Source of the DNA: Trema orientale
Taxonomy: Eukaryota; Streptophyta; Magnoliopsida; Rosales; Cannabaceae
Assembly (NCBI GenBank): GCA_002914845.1
Contig: JXTC01000031.1
Coordinates: 90,632 to 154,631, forward strand
Direction: 5' to 3'
Length of the DNA stretch: 64,000 nucleotides
Positions 38,061 to 49,600 of the stretch are shown one piece after another. Numbering within the stretch: position 1 is the first letter of the stretch; each line of letters begins with the position of its first letter. A model generated the notes under the pieces. The model saw only the letters and a program-made list of their open reading frames with translations, was not told the DNA's origin and ran no database searches. Both the position numbers and the translations under genes were made by a program.

Positions 38061-38951
38061 TAACTTGTTTGCTTTTTCTACTTTCATATCTCTTTTTTTT
38101 CTTTTCTCTTTTACCGTGGTGCTTTGAGTCTTCATCAACATTGAGAAAAAGAAAAAAAGACTGAACTATAAAGGAGTCTTGAAGAAAATTGGAGATTCAA
38201 GCACAAAAAATCATGATCTTTTACTTCTTCAAATCCGAGAGTGTTCATCATTTGAGCGTTAGATTAAATCTTTGAAAGAAATACAAATCATCTCATGAAG
38301 GCATCAATGACTTGATTAAGAAAAATAAACGACAACAATTCAGAATAGATGAACGATGAACTATTTTTTGATCTAGCCCAAATCAATCCTATTACCCAGT
38401 TTTTTTTCTCCTCAATTTTTTTTCTCCTCCTAGCCAAACTCAAGTAGTCTTCTTTCCTTAACTCAGCCATGGAAATCTCACAAAAATATAAATAAAAAAG
38501 AGTCACTTTTAACTGCTCCCAAATTTGAATCAATTTCTCCTCTGGACTAATTCTTTTTTCTGGGGTTTCGTTGGACCAAATAGAAACGTTTGAAATCGAT
38601 TTAATTTTAATTAAGTATGTATTCTGATTTTGAAGTTTAAAGTTTACTAGTTTAGAAACTAATATATTAATTTCTATTCTATTTTTTTTTTCTTTTTCAA
38701 CATTCAAATCGAGGAAAATCTCACCTATGGTCGAAGTTTAAGGTATTTTAATTGTTCCCCAAGTTAACAGTACATCCATCACTTAACAGCTGGTTTTGGA
38801 GGCAGAGGCATAAAAAATAGAGGCAATGCAAAGACATGAAAAAAAAAAAAAAAAGAAATCAACTGAAAAGTATCTTGGAAGGCAGCTTGGGTGTGATAGG
38901 CTACATGTATTACTATATAGGATCAATATTTCAATAGCTGTGTGATTACAT
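38061..38951. other. Intergenic, unrecognised
   Basis: A 139-codon minus-strand frame (38707-38288) is Lys/Ile/Asn-rich and matches nothing I recognise; I regard it as chance or TE-derived. No RNA gene seen. Confidence 0.45.
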
Positions 38952-39463
38952 GGCCCGTTTGATTGCCGTAATGGAATAATAATGTTAATGGTAATAATAA
39001 TCAGAATAACATAGAAAAGGAATGGTAATGTAATTATGTTATTTGATTGGAGTGGTGGAATCAGTAGCTGAATGAATATTCTTATATTTAGTTAACTATG
39101 AAAAAGAATGGAATTAGTTGTGCCCTCAAGCTTAAAATAAATATTTTATGTATTTTAAATTACATTTAGTATTCAATTATTTTATTAAATTATTTTACAT
39201 TTAGTATTATTTTATTTCATTAAATTATTTTATATTTAGTAATATTTTACCTTATTTTATTATTTTATTAATTAAATAGTTTAATTAAATGGTATTTTAT
39301 TCCACCTTACTCCACCCAATTTTGGATGGAATATATTTCCACCATATTTCTTTCCAATGGAAATGCTTTTTTTATTTGGACTTTCTAACCAAACAATGGA
39401 ATTGGGTCATTTTTGAATTATTTCAATTCCATTCTTTTTCATTACACCCAACCAAAAGGGGTC
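38952..39463. mobile_element. hAT-like MITE, no duplication found
   Basis: The left end ggcccgtttgattg and the complement of the right end (gaccccttttggttg) are inverted copies. The interior contains ggaatggtaatgtaattatg at left and aatggaattgggtcat at right. It is non-coding; a target duplication is not evident. Confidence 0.6.
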
Positions 39464-39910
39464 TAAGGATTTAAAATACCTTCTTATCTGCAGGATAGAT
39501 TTTACCCCTTCTACACTAGAATTTTCTATAAATCTAATAGTCATACTAAATGTCACAATCTGTGATGTGAGTTGGTAACGAAGTATATATTTTTTTCTTT
39601 GAATTATTGCAAAAGAATATGAACCATGCACTAAGACTTTTTAAGTAAGACCAACGTCAATTTACTTCTAAAGCATCGAGCTGCTTCGTGAAAAATCAAT
39701 CTATCACATCATTTGAAAGGCAAATCATACAATTGCTAATACATATAACATTGTTAGCGACATGTATATTTAGTGCAAGGATCAAGTTCAAATATATCAC
39801 CTCTACTTTCTTTTTTTTTTTTGGTTCAGATTCAATTATGTGTTCTTAAAAATAACATTTGCACTTATGGAGGTTCTAATTTTGTGAGAAAAGAAAAGTT
39901 TTAATTTATT

Positions 39911-40475
39911 TAGAGATGTGCCTGGCCTAGCCTAAATTTGATAAGCCCATGCGGGCTTTGTACCGTGCATGAGTCTGACTCACTTAAAATATAGACCAGT
40001 CCACAGGCCTAGCCCACATTTTATACGGGCCTAAGTGGGTCGTGCCTAAGTGGGTTGTATATGCGGGTCAAATATGGGCCACAATGTGTGCCTAATTTCG
40101 TTGTTATTCTATGCTTTAAAATATCAAATATGGGCCTAAATCCCATTCATATTTTTTTAAAATTTAAATAAACTGAAAATAAACAAAAATAAGTAAATAA
40201 ATAACATTAAATAAATGAAAATATTTAATTAAGATTTTTTAAAATTTTAATTAAGAAATATATTTAAAATTATATATAGAATGACTAAATGTGGGCCGAT
40301 AGAAACGTGGGCTGGGCCAGACCCGTAGGCCTATTATTGGGACCCAGCCTAGCCCGTACTATATGTAATGGCCCGGCATAAGCCCACATAATGTGGTCTT
40401 GGGCTGGGTTGGTATCGTGCTTTTTCTTCAAAATGTGGGCTGGCCTACAAAGTCCGGCCCACATTGACATCTCTA
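39911..40475. mobile_element. hAT-type element with 8-bp duplication
   Basis: Ends tagagatgtgcc and gacatctcta are inverted, and perfect 8-bp duplications aatttatt lie at 39903-39910 and 40476-40483. The 565-bp body is rich in gggcc/ggccc phrases and has no transposase. Confidence 0.88.
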
Positions 40476-41230
40476 AATTTATTACAATACAGTATTCCTT
40501 AGATGCATAATAAATACAAAACTATTTATAAATAACTTCTAAGTTGAAATTTATTGTGTGTGTTTTTATTTTCGAATTGTTTGATAAAAATATCTATTAA
40601 TGCATAAATTGTTTCAAAATAGTATTCCAAAATATTGAATGAGAACAAAATTTTCATCAGTTAAAATTTTTCTGTAGTGCCCAAAATTCTCACAAATGCA
40701 TCTGGCCAATAATAAACAAAATTTTTCATGACATTTTAATGAATCCATATTTTTAGAATTTAATGCTAAAATAGCTCAATATTACAAAAATGAAAAAAAT
40801 TTCATAGTTAACTAATTACAATTTCTATTTTTGTGTGTATAGTAGAAGGATGATTTTTCGATCTAACAGGGAGTTGGTGTGCTTATATTTAATAGATTTA
40901 AATTTTTTTTATAAATAAGGCTCTAGTTTTAGTACAGTAAATTATACAATTGCTAGTGCTATGATCTACATAATTCATATATATATATAAATTCGAACTT
41001 CTACATTTATAAATAGATATTTTGTTGTAGTTAAAAGATGTATATATTATAGGTCTCAAAATAGGTGTGCATTTAGCTGTTTACGTGTTAAAAAAAAAAA
41101 GAGAGAACAAATAATAATAATAATAATTTTGTGAATACCTAGAACAATGTGCCTGTACATATTTATTCTAATGTGGAATTAGTTTCTTTAGGCTATCGTA
41201 ATACTCGAGAACCGACTAAAAGATTCTAGA

Positions 41231-41300
41231 CTATATATAAAGTATAAAACCCAATACTCCTACCGGCATAATCAATTCTCCTTCACATTCACTCATCACT
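41231..41300 (+). promoter_or_regulatory. Orphan core-promoter-like sequence
   Basis: A strong TATA box (ctatatataaag, 41231-41242) is followed at the usual distance by a C/A-rich leader-like stretch (ctcctaccggcataatcaat). No coding frame follows, so a non-coding transcript or a dead promoter is possible. Confidence 0.3.
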
Positions 41301-42179
41301 CTATAGTTATAGCTTTAAGAGACAACCTTTGGTGGGAAATTAATTGTTCTTCACTAAAAAAAAAAAGGTTATTTGTCTAAAGAATTTCTTTATTTATTCA
41401 GGGACATGTACATATATATATATGATAGTCATAGTCTATTTTTTTTATTGTTTATCAAAGAGTTCTTTAAAGATATGGTATTGAATCAGGACATGGGGTT
41501 TCTCGTTTTTAGCAAGAAAATAAATATAAAAATTTCTTAGTATCTTGTAATAAATAAAGAAAGTAAATGCAATTAAAATTTTTTGTTTATATGTGTATAT
41601 AGTAATTATTTCATGTACGCTACAGGATGTAGCTTAATAGTTTAGAAGAGAATTCTAATACTTAAGTTAATAAATAAATACATAAAAATTAGGAGAGTCT
41701 ACCGGCTTTTTAGCTTTAATTATAAGCTTACTTGCCTTCTACAAAAGACTTAAAGTGATCGAAAGGCAATCACTGTTATGCTGTTGCTTTGTAAGTTATA
41801 CTAAATAAGTGGAGTATTAATTGCCATGGGTTTGTATTCTAATCCTAATGGTACTGATTGACCTTATATGAATGAGGTGTTTTTTTTAGACATGATTATA
41901 AGGATATTGAAATTTGTATTTGACCTCAGATGACTATGTATATGTCACATATAAAAAAAAAAAGATAAGAAAAGAAAAGAACCTGAATGAAAGTTCCTTA
42001 GATCTTATTATGACATTTTTTTATCTTTTCGGGAATATTAATAGTTATTGTATTATTATCAAGTTTTAAATTTGATATGGCCAAGTTGATACTATATTCA
42101 TGCTAGGAATTACAACAGATATTAATTTTGATAGGAAATAATATTTCGTGATTAGGCTAAGCACATCAAGCTTCCTAGA

Positions 42180-42236
42180 GGAAAATCTTCTTCTCACTAT
42201 CTTTCTTTCATATTCTCAAAACAAAGGTAAGTGAAA
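42180..42236 (+). other. Leader-exon-like sequence with strong donor
   Basis: A pyrimidine-rich stretch (cttcttctcactatctttct) ends in caaag followed by gtaagtg, a near-perfect 5' splice donor. No downstream coding exon was found. Confidence 0.25.
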
Positions 42237-44478
42237 ATTCCACTCTAGCATCACAAGAATGTATGTATATGATTGTATATGTTAAATGTGATATATATGT
42301 GACATTGAGCTTAATATATTTGAAAATTGCTCATATCATTTTCATGAGATATGTCATGTTTTTATGCACAAAATAATTATATACTGGTAATGGTTTTAAT
42401 AAAGAGTCTTATACCCTAAATATTATTTATTTTAAGGAAGACTATGGTTCTTATCTTGTTGATCTAGTAGGTAAATGTGATGAAATCCCTTGAGGTTAAT
42501 TCCAAGACAGGGTAAGCCTCAAATGATATTTATTAAGAGGATACCTACTAAGTCACTGAGATAGAAACTATACAAGGGAGGGGGCCCAAATATGAGTTAA
42601 ATGTTAACGTTTTCTAAGGAAATTAAGGGTATAAAGACTAATAAATTTTATATATAAATTATTCATAAGCATGCATGGATCTACATTTACTGGGCCAATG
42701 CTCATTTTAGTTCTTGTGATACAGATGATCAGGACTAGGAATAATGGTGTATGAGCTGTTTCCACTCCAATGCGGTTCATATGCCAGTTTTGAACTGAAG
42801 AAGGACTTTTTGAGAACCTTATATATATTTTTACTATGTATGGGTATATAGTGATCCTGTGGGAGTTGCGAATAGTATTAGAACTATGTTTTGTATTGTA
42901 CAAAATGTATATATTACAGCAGTGTAAAATAGGTGTATCACAGATATTTTCAGAACCAAGCAGAAAAATTTAAATTTATTCTCTACTTTCCATTTTTGCA
43001 AGGTCAATGAAAGTAAGATAACACTATTTAGCTTTCCTATGTATAAGTGAGCGTATTTATACATAGTATAGCTAGCTAGGGGTGTTAAATTTTCCTTTAA
43101 AATTACACGTTACAAGGGTAAAATTGAAATTAAATGGTAAATCTCAAGCAGTAAAAATGTAATTTTCAAGAATGTAGGGTTACATTTATAAAAGGGAGCT
43201 ATATTTGTACTCTACACAATTATAAAGGCATCCATAAAATAAATAAAAAGACAAGCCAGGATAATAAATCAAAAGTCATGTTAAAAGCACCTGAAACACC
43301 ATTAAAAACTAACTTTCTTCCTTACAAATCTATGAACTAAACAAATTCGTAGTTTTAATTTTTGGGACGAAAGGATTGAATTATTGAATAAAAAATTATG
43401 AGAGACACAAACAATTAACACAAGAAAATGGAACACAAGGTATTGAAAAAAAGAATAAAGCATAAAACAAAGCAAACTGGGTATAAAGCAAAGAAATTTC
43501 ATACTTTTTTTGTTTTAATTTAATATTAAAGAGATTATCAAAGAAATTAGAACTGGAGAAGATGAATTACGCATTAAAAGAATTTTTTTAAAAAATAAAA
43601 GACAAAACATAGAAGGGAATTTTGAATGGAAATGAACCTAAGAAATTGAAAAAAAAAAAAAAAAGAAGAGATGACGATGTGTTTTTTTCTCCCCTAAATT
43701 GTCTCTTTTAGTCATTTTATTGATTAACGTTGTGCTTTTATGCGAAATTGAGGTGTATATATAATTCCTCATTTTATTGATTAACGAGGAATATTGTCAT
43801 AATTACCCTTTCGTTTAATCAATGCTTTTATAACATTACATGTATGCTAAAAGATGCACATGTGACATCCACTAACTAAATTATGCAATGCAATCATACT
43901 AATATGAACATGATTTAGGTACGAGGTCAGCCAGCATCACATAATCCTTAAACCTGAGATGTATATTTTTACGAGGGATTTGTTTCAAACAAGTCATTAA
44001 GATTGATCTTTCAGCAAAATTAAAATAAGTAATCCCTTTACGTGGCCTTATTGACTTATTGTTCCTCTCTTACTAGGAACATGAATAAGAGCGTCCAAAA
44101 CTTAAAACATCCAATAATTACAAAAACAGAGCAAGCAAAATAAATAAACAAATGTGATAGAAATGAAACACAATACCCCATGACCTTGACTTTGAGCCAG
44201 GAACCGACCACCACCAAATCCCCAATTGCCCTTCCACATTTTTTTTTCCTCGTCTGTCCTCTTCTTATTCGTTTTAAAATTAGAGAACTAGTTTTAGCGG
44301 CACCCCCTTTCCCACCCATTCAAATGAAGTTGGATGTTTGAACTGAGCCAAAATCCGGTCTTAATTCCAGGTGATCGAACTGTGGAAAGAAAAAGACAGC
44401 CCAAGAATTAGGGTGATGGGTTGTATCCGCAAAAGCCCACGTGTCAATATTATGTTACACCCACCTAATGTATATGTT

Positions 44479-45191
44479 TCTATTATTATTATAGAAAAAC
44501 GAATAAGTAGGTGGAGTTTGCTTACTTGTTTTTTTTAAAATATTTTTTTAATTTTTTTGTCTTATTTATATTAATAGATAATTTGTCTATTTTTTATTGT
44601 TAAAGAATTTTGATATTTATTTATTTTCATTTCAGCGTCCGTGATTGTCTTTGTAAAAAATAAAAAAATTAATATAAAAATGGGTCCCATATGTTATATC
44701 CATTTTATATATCTGATTTTACCATTTTGTAACGGTAAACATGTGAAATATGTGAGACTACTTATATGTATATTTATATTATTTTTATATTTAATCTTCT
44801 CTTAATAATGTTTATCTATTTTTTTTTCGTTCTTTTTTTTTTCTTGAGGGGAATTTTTTTCACTCTTATACATTTTTTTCTTGAAATTATTTTAATACAT
44901 TCTTAGAAGATTTGAGCTGGAAAAAAAATTAGTTCATAGACTCCAATCAAATTCATCTTCATTTTACATTTTGTTTTTAAATAAATTTACTTTTTTTTTC
45001 AAGAAATTAGATAATTTAGCAATTTTGTTTACATAATTAAAGAAACATATTTTAAAACAAATATATAATAAAATATTGCATTAATTAACAATTTATCAAT
45101 ATTATTTCTTTTCTTATAAAGAATAAAAACAAAACAAAACAACGGGTCCACATGCCTTAGGCACGTTCTTAAGGCACGATCCCACGACTAG
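44479..45191 (+). mobile_element. Possible second Helitron
   Basis: The right end is CTAG (45188-45191) followed by T, with an imperfect hairpin (tgcctta and taaggca arms, about 45153-45176) about 11 bases upstream. The left end is proposed at TCTATTATTATT (44479), but the base before it is T, not the expected A. Non-coding. Confidence 0.4.
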
Positions 45192-45748
45192 TAAATAAAT
45201 AAATATTATTACCAAAAAAAATATAAATAAATAATGATATTATCAATGCGTTGACAACTGTAATTTTCTATTTTGATACTTGGAATCAAACCGACAATCA
45301 GGAGAAAATATGGGTTTAATATTTGGAGTCCCTTCACCAGTTGTGTCGATCTGTGGTGCGTAATGCAAGTCTTATTATATGACATTCACGCATATTAATA
45401 TATCTTTTCCTTAAAAAAATGTCGGACTGTAGCACGAGTCGATTATTAAATCTTTCGGATATGCTTTTACTCTTGTCTCCTTTCATGTTAAAACTACATA
45501 GCATATACGTATATACTAAGATTTAAAGGATAGAACTGGAAAAATGGTGTCAATGTCCATTGATGGATTGTTTTATTTATATCACAAAAATAAAGAATAA
45601 AACCCACGCCGAATTCGACCCACATGCAATCCATATATTATATATAGATGTACTATGATGAAATAAGTTCTATACCCAAAAAAAAGAAAACAAAGAAACG
45701 AAAAAAAAAGTAGTATGATTAAAAGTGCGTCCAGAGCTTTTTCAGAAC
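45192..45748 (+). promoter_or_regulatory. TNL upstream region
   Basis: This is the presumed promoter. A TATA-like tatattatatatag at 45634-45647 lies about 100 bp before the start codon, and a W-box core (ttgac) occurs near 45251, the site bound by WRKY factors at many immune genes. The transcription start is unknown. Confidence 0.35.
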
Positions 45749-46624
45749 ATGGCAATGGATTCTCCTCTAACATGTTCTTCTTCAAGTACTAGTACTCCAA
45801 GGAAGTACGATGTCTTTCTCAGTTTTAGAGGCGAAGACACTCGTACGAATTTCACGGACCACTTGTACACTGCTTTGGAGAATAAATCCATACACACTTT
45901 CAGAGACAATGATAAACTAGAGAGGGGCAAAGACATATCTCCAACACTCTTGAAAGCCATCGAAGATTCACAATTCGCGATCATCGTTTTCTCGAGAAAC
46001 TATGCAAACTCGACGTGGTGTTTGGATGAAGTTGCCAAAATCGCCGAATGCAAGGAGAGGTTCAGGCAGACAGTTCTTCCTGTTTTCTATGATGTCGAAC
46101 CAACCCATGTTAGAAAACAACAAGGTAGTTTCGAAGAGGCTTTCGCCAAGCACAGGGAAAACTTCAAAGACAATATGGAGAGGGTGGACAACTGGATCAA
46201 AGCTTTAGTCCAAGCAGCCAATGTCTCCGGTTGGGATTTGAAACACAGGTATATATTTTAACCTAATTAACTTGTTTAACTAGCTCAGCTCAGCTTAGTA
46301 AATATATATAGGTTGCCAATCCAGTAGGTATTTTTTTTTTTTTTTTACTTATGTGTAGATATTTTTTTTTAGCCGTTGGATTATCGTTAGATAGTGATCC
46401 AACGGCTATAATGATATACATAAAAAGACATGCATTATTAATGCTATTTCTCTTTTTTTTTTACCTTTTAATATAAAAAAATGTGCAAAAAAATTTTTCA
46501 TTGGCCAAATTGATACCTATGCATAGGTAAAAAAAAAAAATTCCTATTGAATTGGTGCCCATATATATGTATATATTCATTTAATTTCTTTTTTCCTCCT
46601 TGAATTTGCTGTTTCCCTTGAAGC

Positions 46625-46655
<31 letters not shown>

Positions 46656-49600
46656 GTCATCGTTTATGGAACGTTACTATGAGTTGAAAGATAATCAGAT
46701 CATTTTACAAAAATTATCTTCTGATATTATTCTTTTTTTTTTTTTTGAGCAAACTTATATTATTCTTTAGAATTAACTAATTGTTAGTTCTTGTTTCGGT
46801 AATTAATTTTCAAGAACATCAACTTTAAAGAAAAAAAATGACGGATTTGTATAAAAAAAAAATGAATAAGACAATTATTTTAGTACATATGTGATTATAT
46901 ATACAATATAACACATACAAATAAATATTTCTCTACATATAGTCTAGGGATATTATATTTTTATACTTTGCATCTTGACTACTGTTTATTCAGTCTATAC
47001 CTTTCATTTTGGTTATTATCAACATTGACATTCAGATTTATAATTTATAATAATTTTATGCTCTCTCTGAGTGAAACACCAATTTTGGCTATTATGTTTA
47101 CCAAAATACCTTTAAAAGTTTAAATATATATTTTAAAAAAAATCATATTTAAAACTTATATAAAATTGGTAGAGTATCAATACTTAATTTTTTGTACTTA
47201 GATTTTTTAAACTAGGGATAATTACATTTTTATACATTGCATTTTGACTGTTTGTTCAGTTTTGACATTGTGTTCTGGTTATTATCAACAATGGTCTTCA
47301 GATTTAGAATTTGTAACAAAATTTATGCACTCTCTAGGTCAACCACCAATTTTGACCGTCATGTTTACCAAAATACCATTAAAAATGTAAATATATAGTT
47401 TTTAAAAGAAATCACATTTAAAACAGGTATAAAATGGATAAACAGTTTTATAAGTGATATTTAATTTTTGTAATTTTTTTATTTTTTAAATATATGTTAT
47501 GTTACCTATTTATTTTGATTATTTTTAAATGTAAATTACATACTAAAATATATATCTTTAAAGTTTTAAAGGATATTTTGATAAACTCAATGGTTAAAAT
47601 TAGTGTGTGAACCAAAGAGCGAAGGTACAAATTTGTTACAAGTCTCAAATTTGAAGGTCAATGTTAATAATAAAAACACAAGATGAAAATTGAACAAACA
47701 GTCAAAACGCGATATATAAAAGTGTAACTAACCCTTTAAACTATTTTTAATATTTGTTCTTTTAGTGATTAATTTTACTTAGTTCTAAATTTAAATTAAG
47801 TATCAAAATATATATATTCTTAAAGTTTAAAAGGGTATTTTGGTAAACTCAATAGTCAAAATTGGTGTTTGACCCAATAAAAGTATAAATTTGTTATAAA
47901 TTTCAAATATGGAGGTTAATATCGATAATAATCAAAATATAAGGTGTAATTAACCTTGTACAAATAAACATATATTTGCTATACTGAAGTTGTGTATACA
48001 TATATATACAATGGAATGTTCAAGATCCGCGTTATCCAATCTAATCCATACAAATTGATCTAGTCCAACCCCTTAAGTCAGGTATCCGCATATGTTCGGA
48101 CTAGATTAGTCATTGGAGTAAAATTTTGGATTGAAATTCTGAAATCTGCTATTCTGGTTATTTTTTTCAATTTGTAAACGTATGATCCAATATAATATCT
48201 GCACTCAATTTACACACATAAAGTTTTTGTATATATTTATAAACTTATTTTTCAATTTATGTATGTTGTAATTATATGTAACTTATGTATTGATATATAT
48301 ATGGGTACTAATCCAATATGTATTTTTTTTAACTTATCCATAGGTATTGTTTTGCCTAATTTAAATCATCACGCACGTCTTTTTATGATAAAAAATAGGG
48401 AGAGTAAAATATTAAATAATGAATATTTATTTAATTTTTTTAATTACTTAAATTATGGTAGTCGTTAGATAATAATCCAACGACTAAAAAAAACTATTGG
48501 ATTGAGAATATATATATATAAGTTGGTTATTTTTTTAACAATTTTATAATTTTTTCATGCATTATATAAGTTATAACTGTATCCTTCTTTTAAAAAAATG
48601 CAAAAATAATCATGAGCAGTGAGCCAAACATGTAAAAAGGAATCTATTTTTTAAAATAAATAATCCAAAGTAAAAGAAAAAACAACTTAAAGACCAATTT
48701 TATTATCTAATATCTTGCCCAAATAAGCAATGAAAAATAATTGTGAATGTGTTTTCCAAAATCCGAACTTATAAGTGCAGATCAAATGGTATATATTTAA
48801 AGGATAAAGATTGGGATACCAAAATTTTGTACCAATAACTTACACCAATAGTGTAACATCATTTTTAGCTACATAACTTTAAATAGTGTGGTCCAACTTT
48901 TCAAAAAAAAGTGGTTGAAATGAATGTCACTTAATGAGATATAGACTTTTGGTGTAAGATATTAGTATCTCTAGTATTACTTATATCTAAAATAATATGA
49001 TATCGGTCTACTAAGCACCCGCCATATATATAAATAAACACATCCATAGGTGCATGGGCTATAATCTAATAAGTAATTTTTTTTTTTATCCATAGCTATT
49101 TTTTTTTAGCTGTTGAATCATTTATCTAACATTTATCATGATTTGAGTAGTTGAAAAAAAAAATAAAAAATGCACATTATTTAATATTTTTCTCTATCTT
49201 CTTTTTATTATAAAAATACGTGCATAATAAAATTTAATTGGGTAAAAAATACTCATGGATAGGTAAAAGAAAAAATATCTACTGAATTAGTGCGCGTTAT
49301 GCATATACATACACACACTTATATTGCTTGAAAAGGTGCAAATCATATTTGTGGTAATATATATCTATTTATGTGTGAATATATAATACACAATCACTAC
49401 AAAATGATAGATGTGTATTATATTTCTTTTCATGCACTTTTGCTTTCTCTCTACAAGGCTAGCTTTTTTTTTTTTTTATTTTTTTATTTGTTGGACAATG
49501 GACAGTATAACTAAACGTACGTTGTACTTGACCAGAAAAAATTATTGGTCATGTTTTTACAAATTTTATTTCCATGCTTTTTCTAGAAAGATCAATCTTA

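Larger units (their letters stand above)
40484..44478. other. 4-kb intergenic region, no protein gene
   Basis: No conserved coding frame on either strand. Two promoter- and splice-like signals are listed separately (41231, 42225). The rest is AT-rich with short poly-A and poly-T runs. Confidence 0.5.

Noticed and set aside
38288-38707. 139-codon minus-strand frame as a gene
   Set aside because: Low-complexity Lys/Ile/Asn composition, no recognised motif and no splice context.
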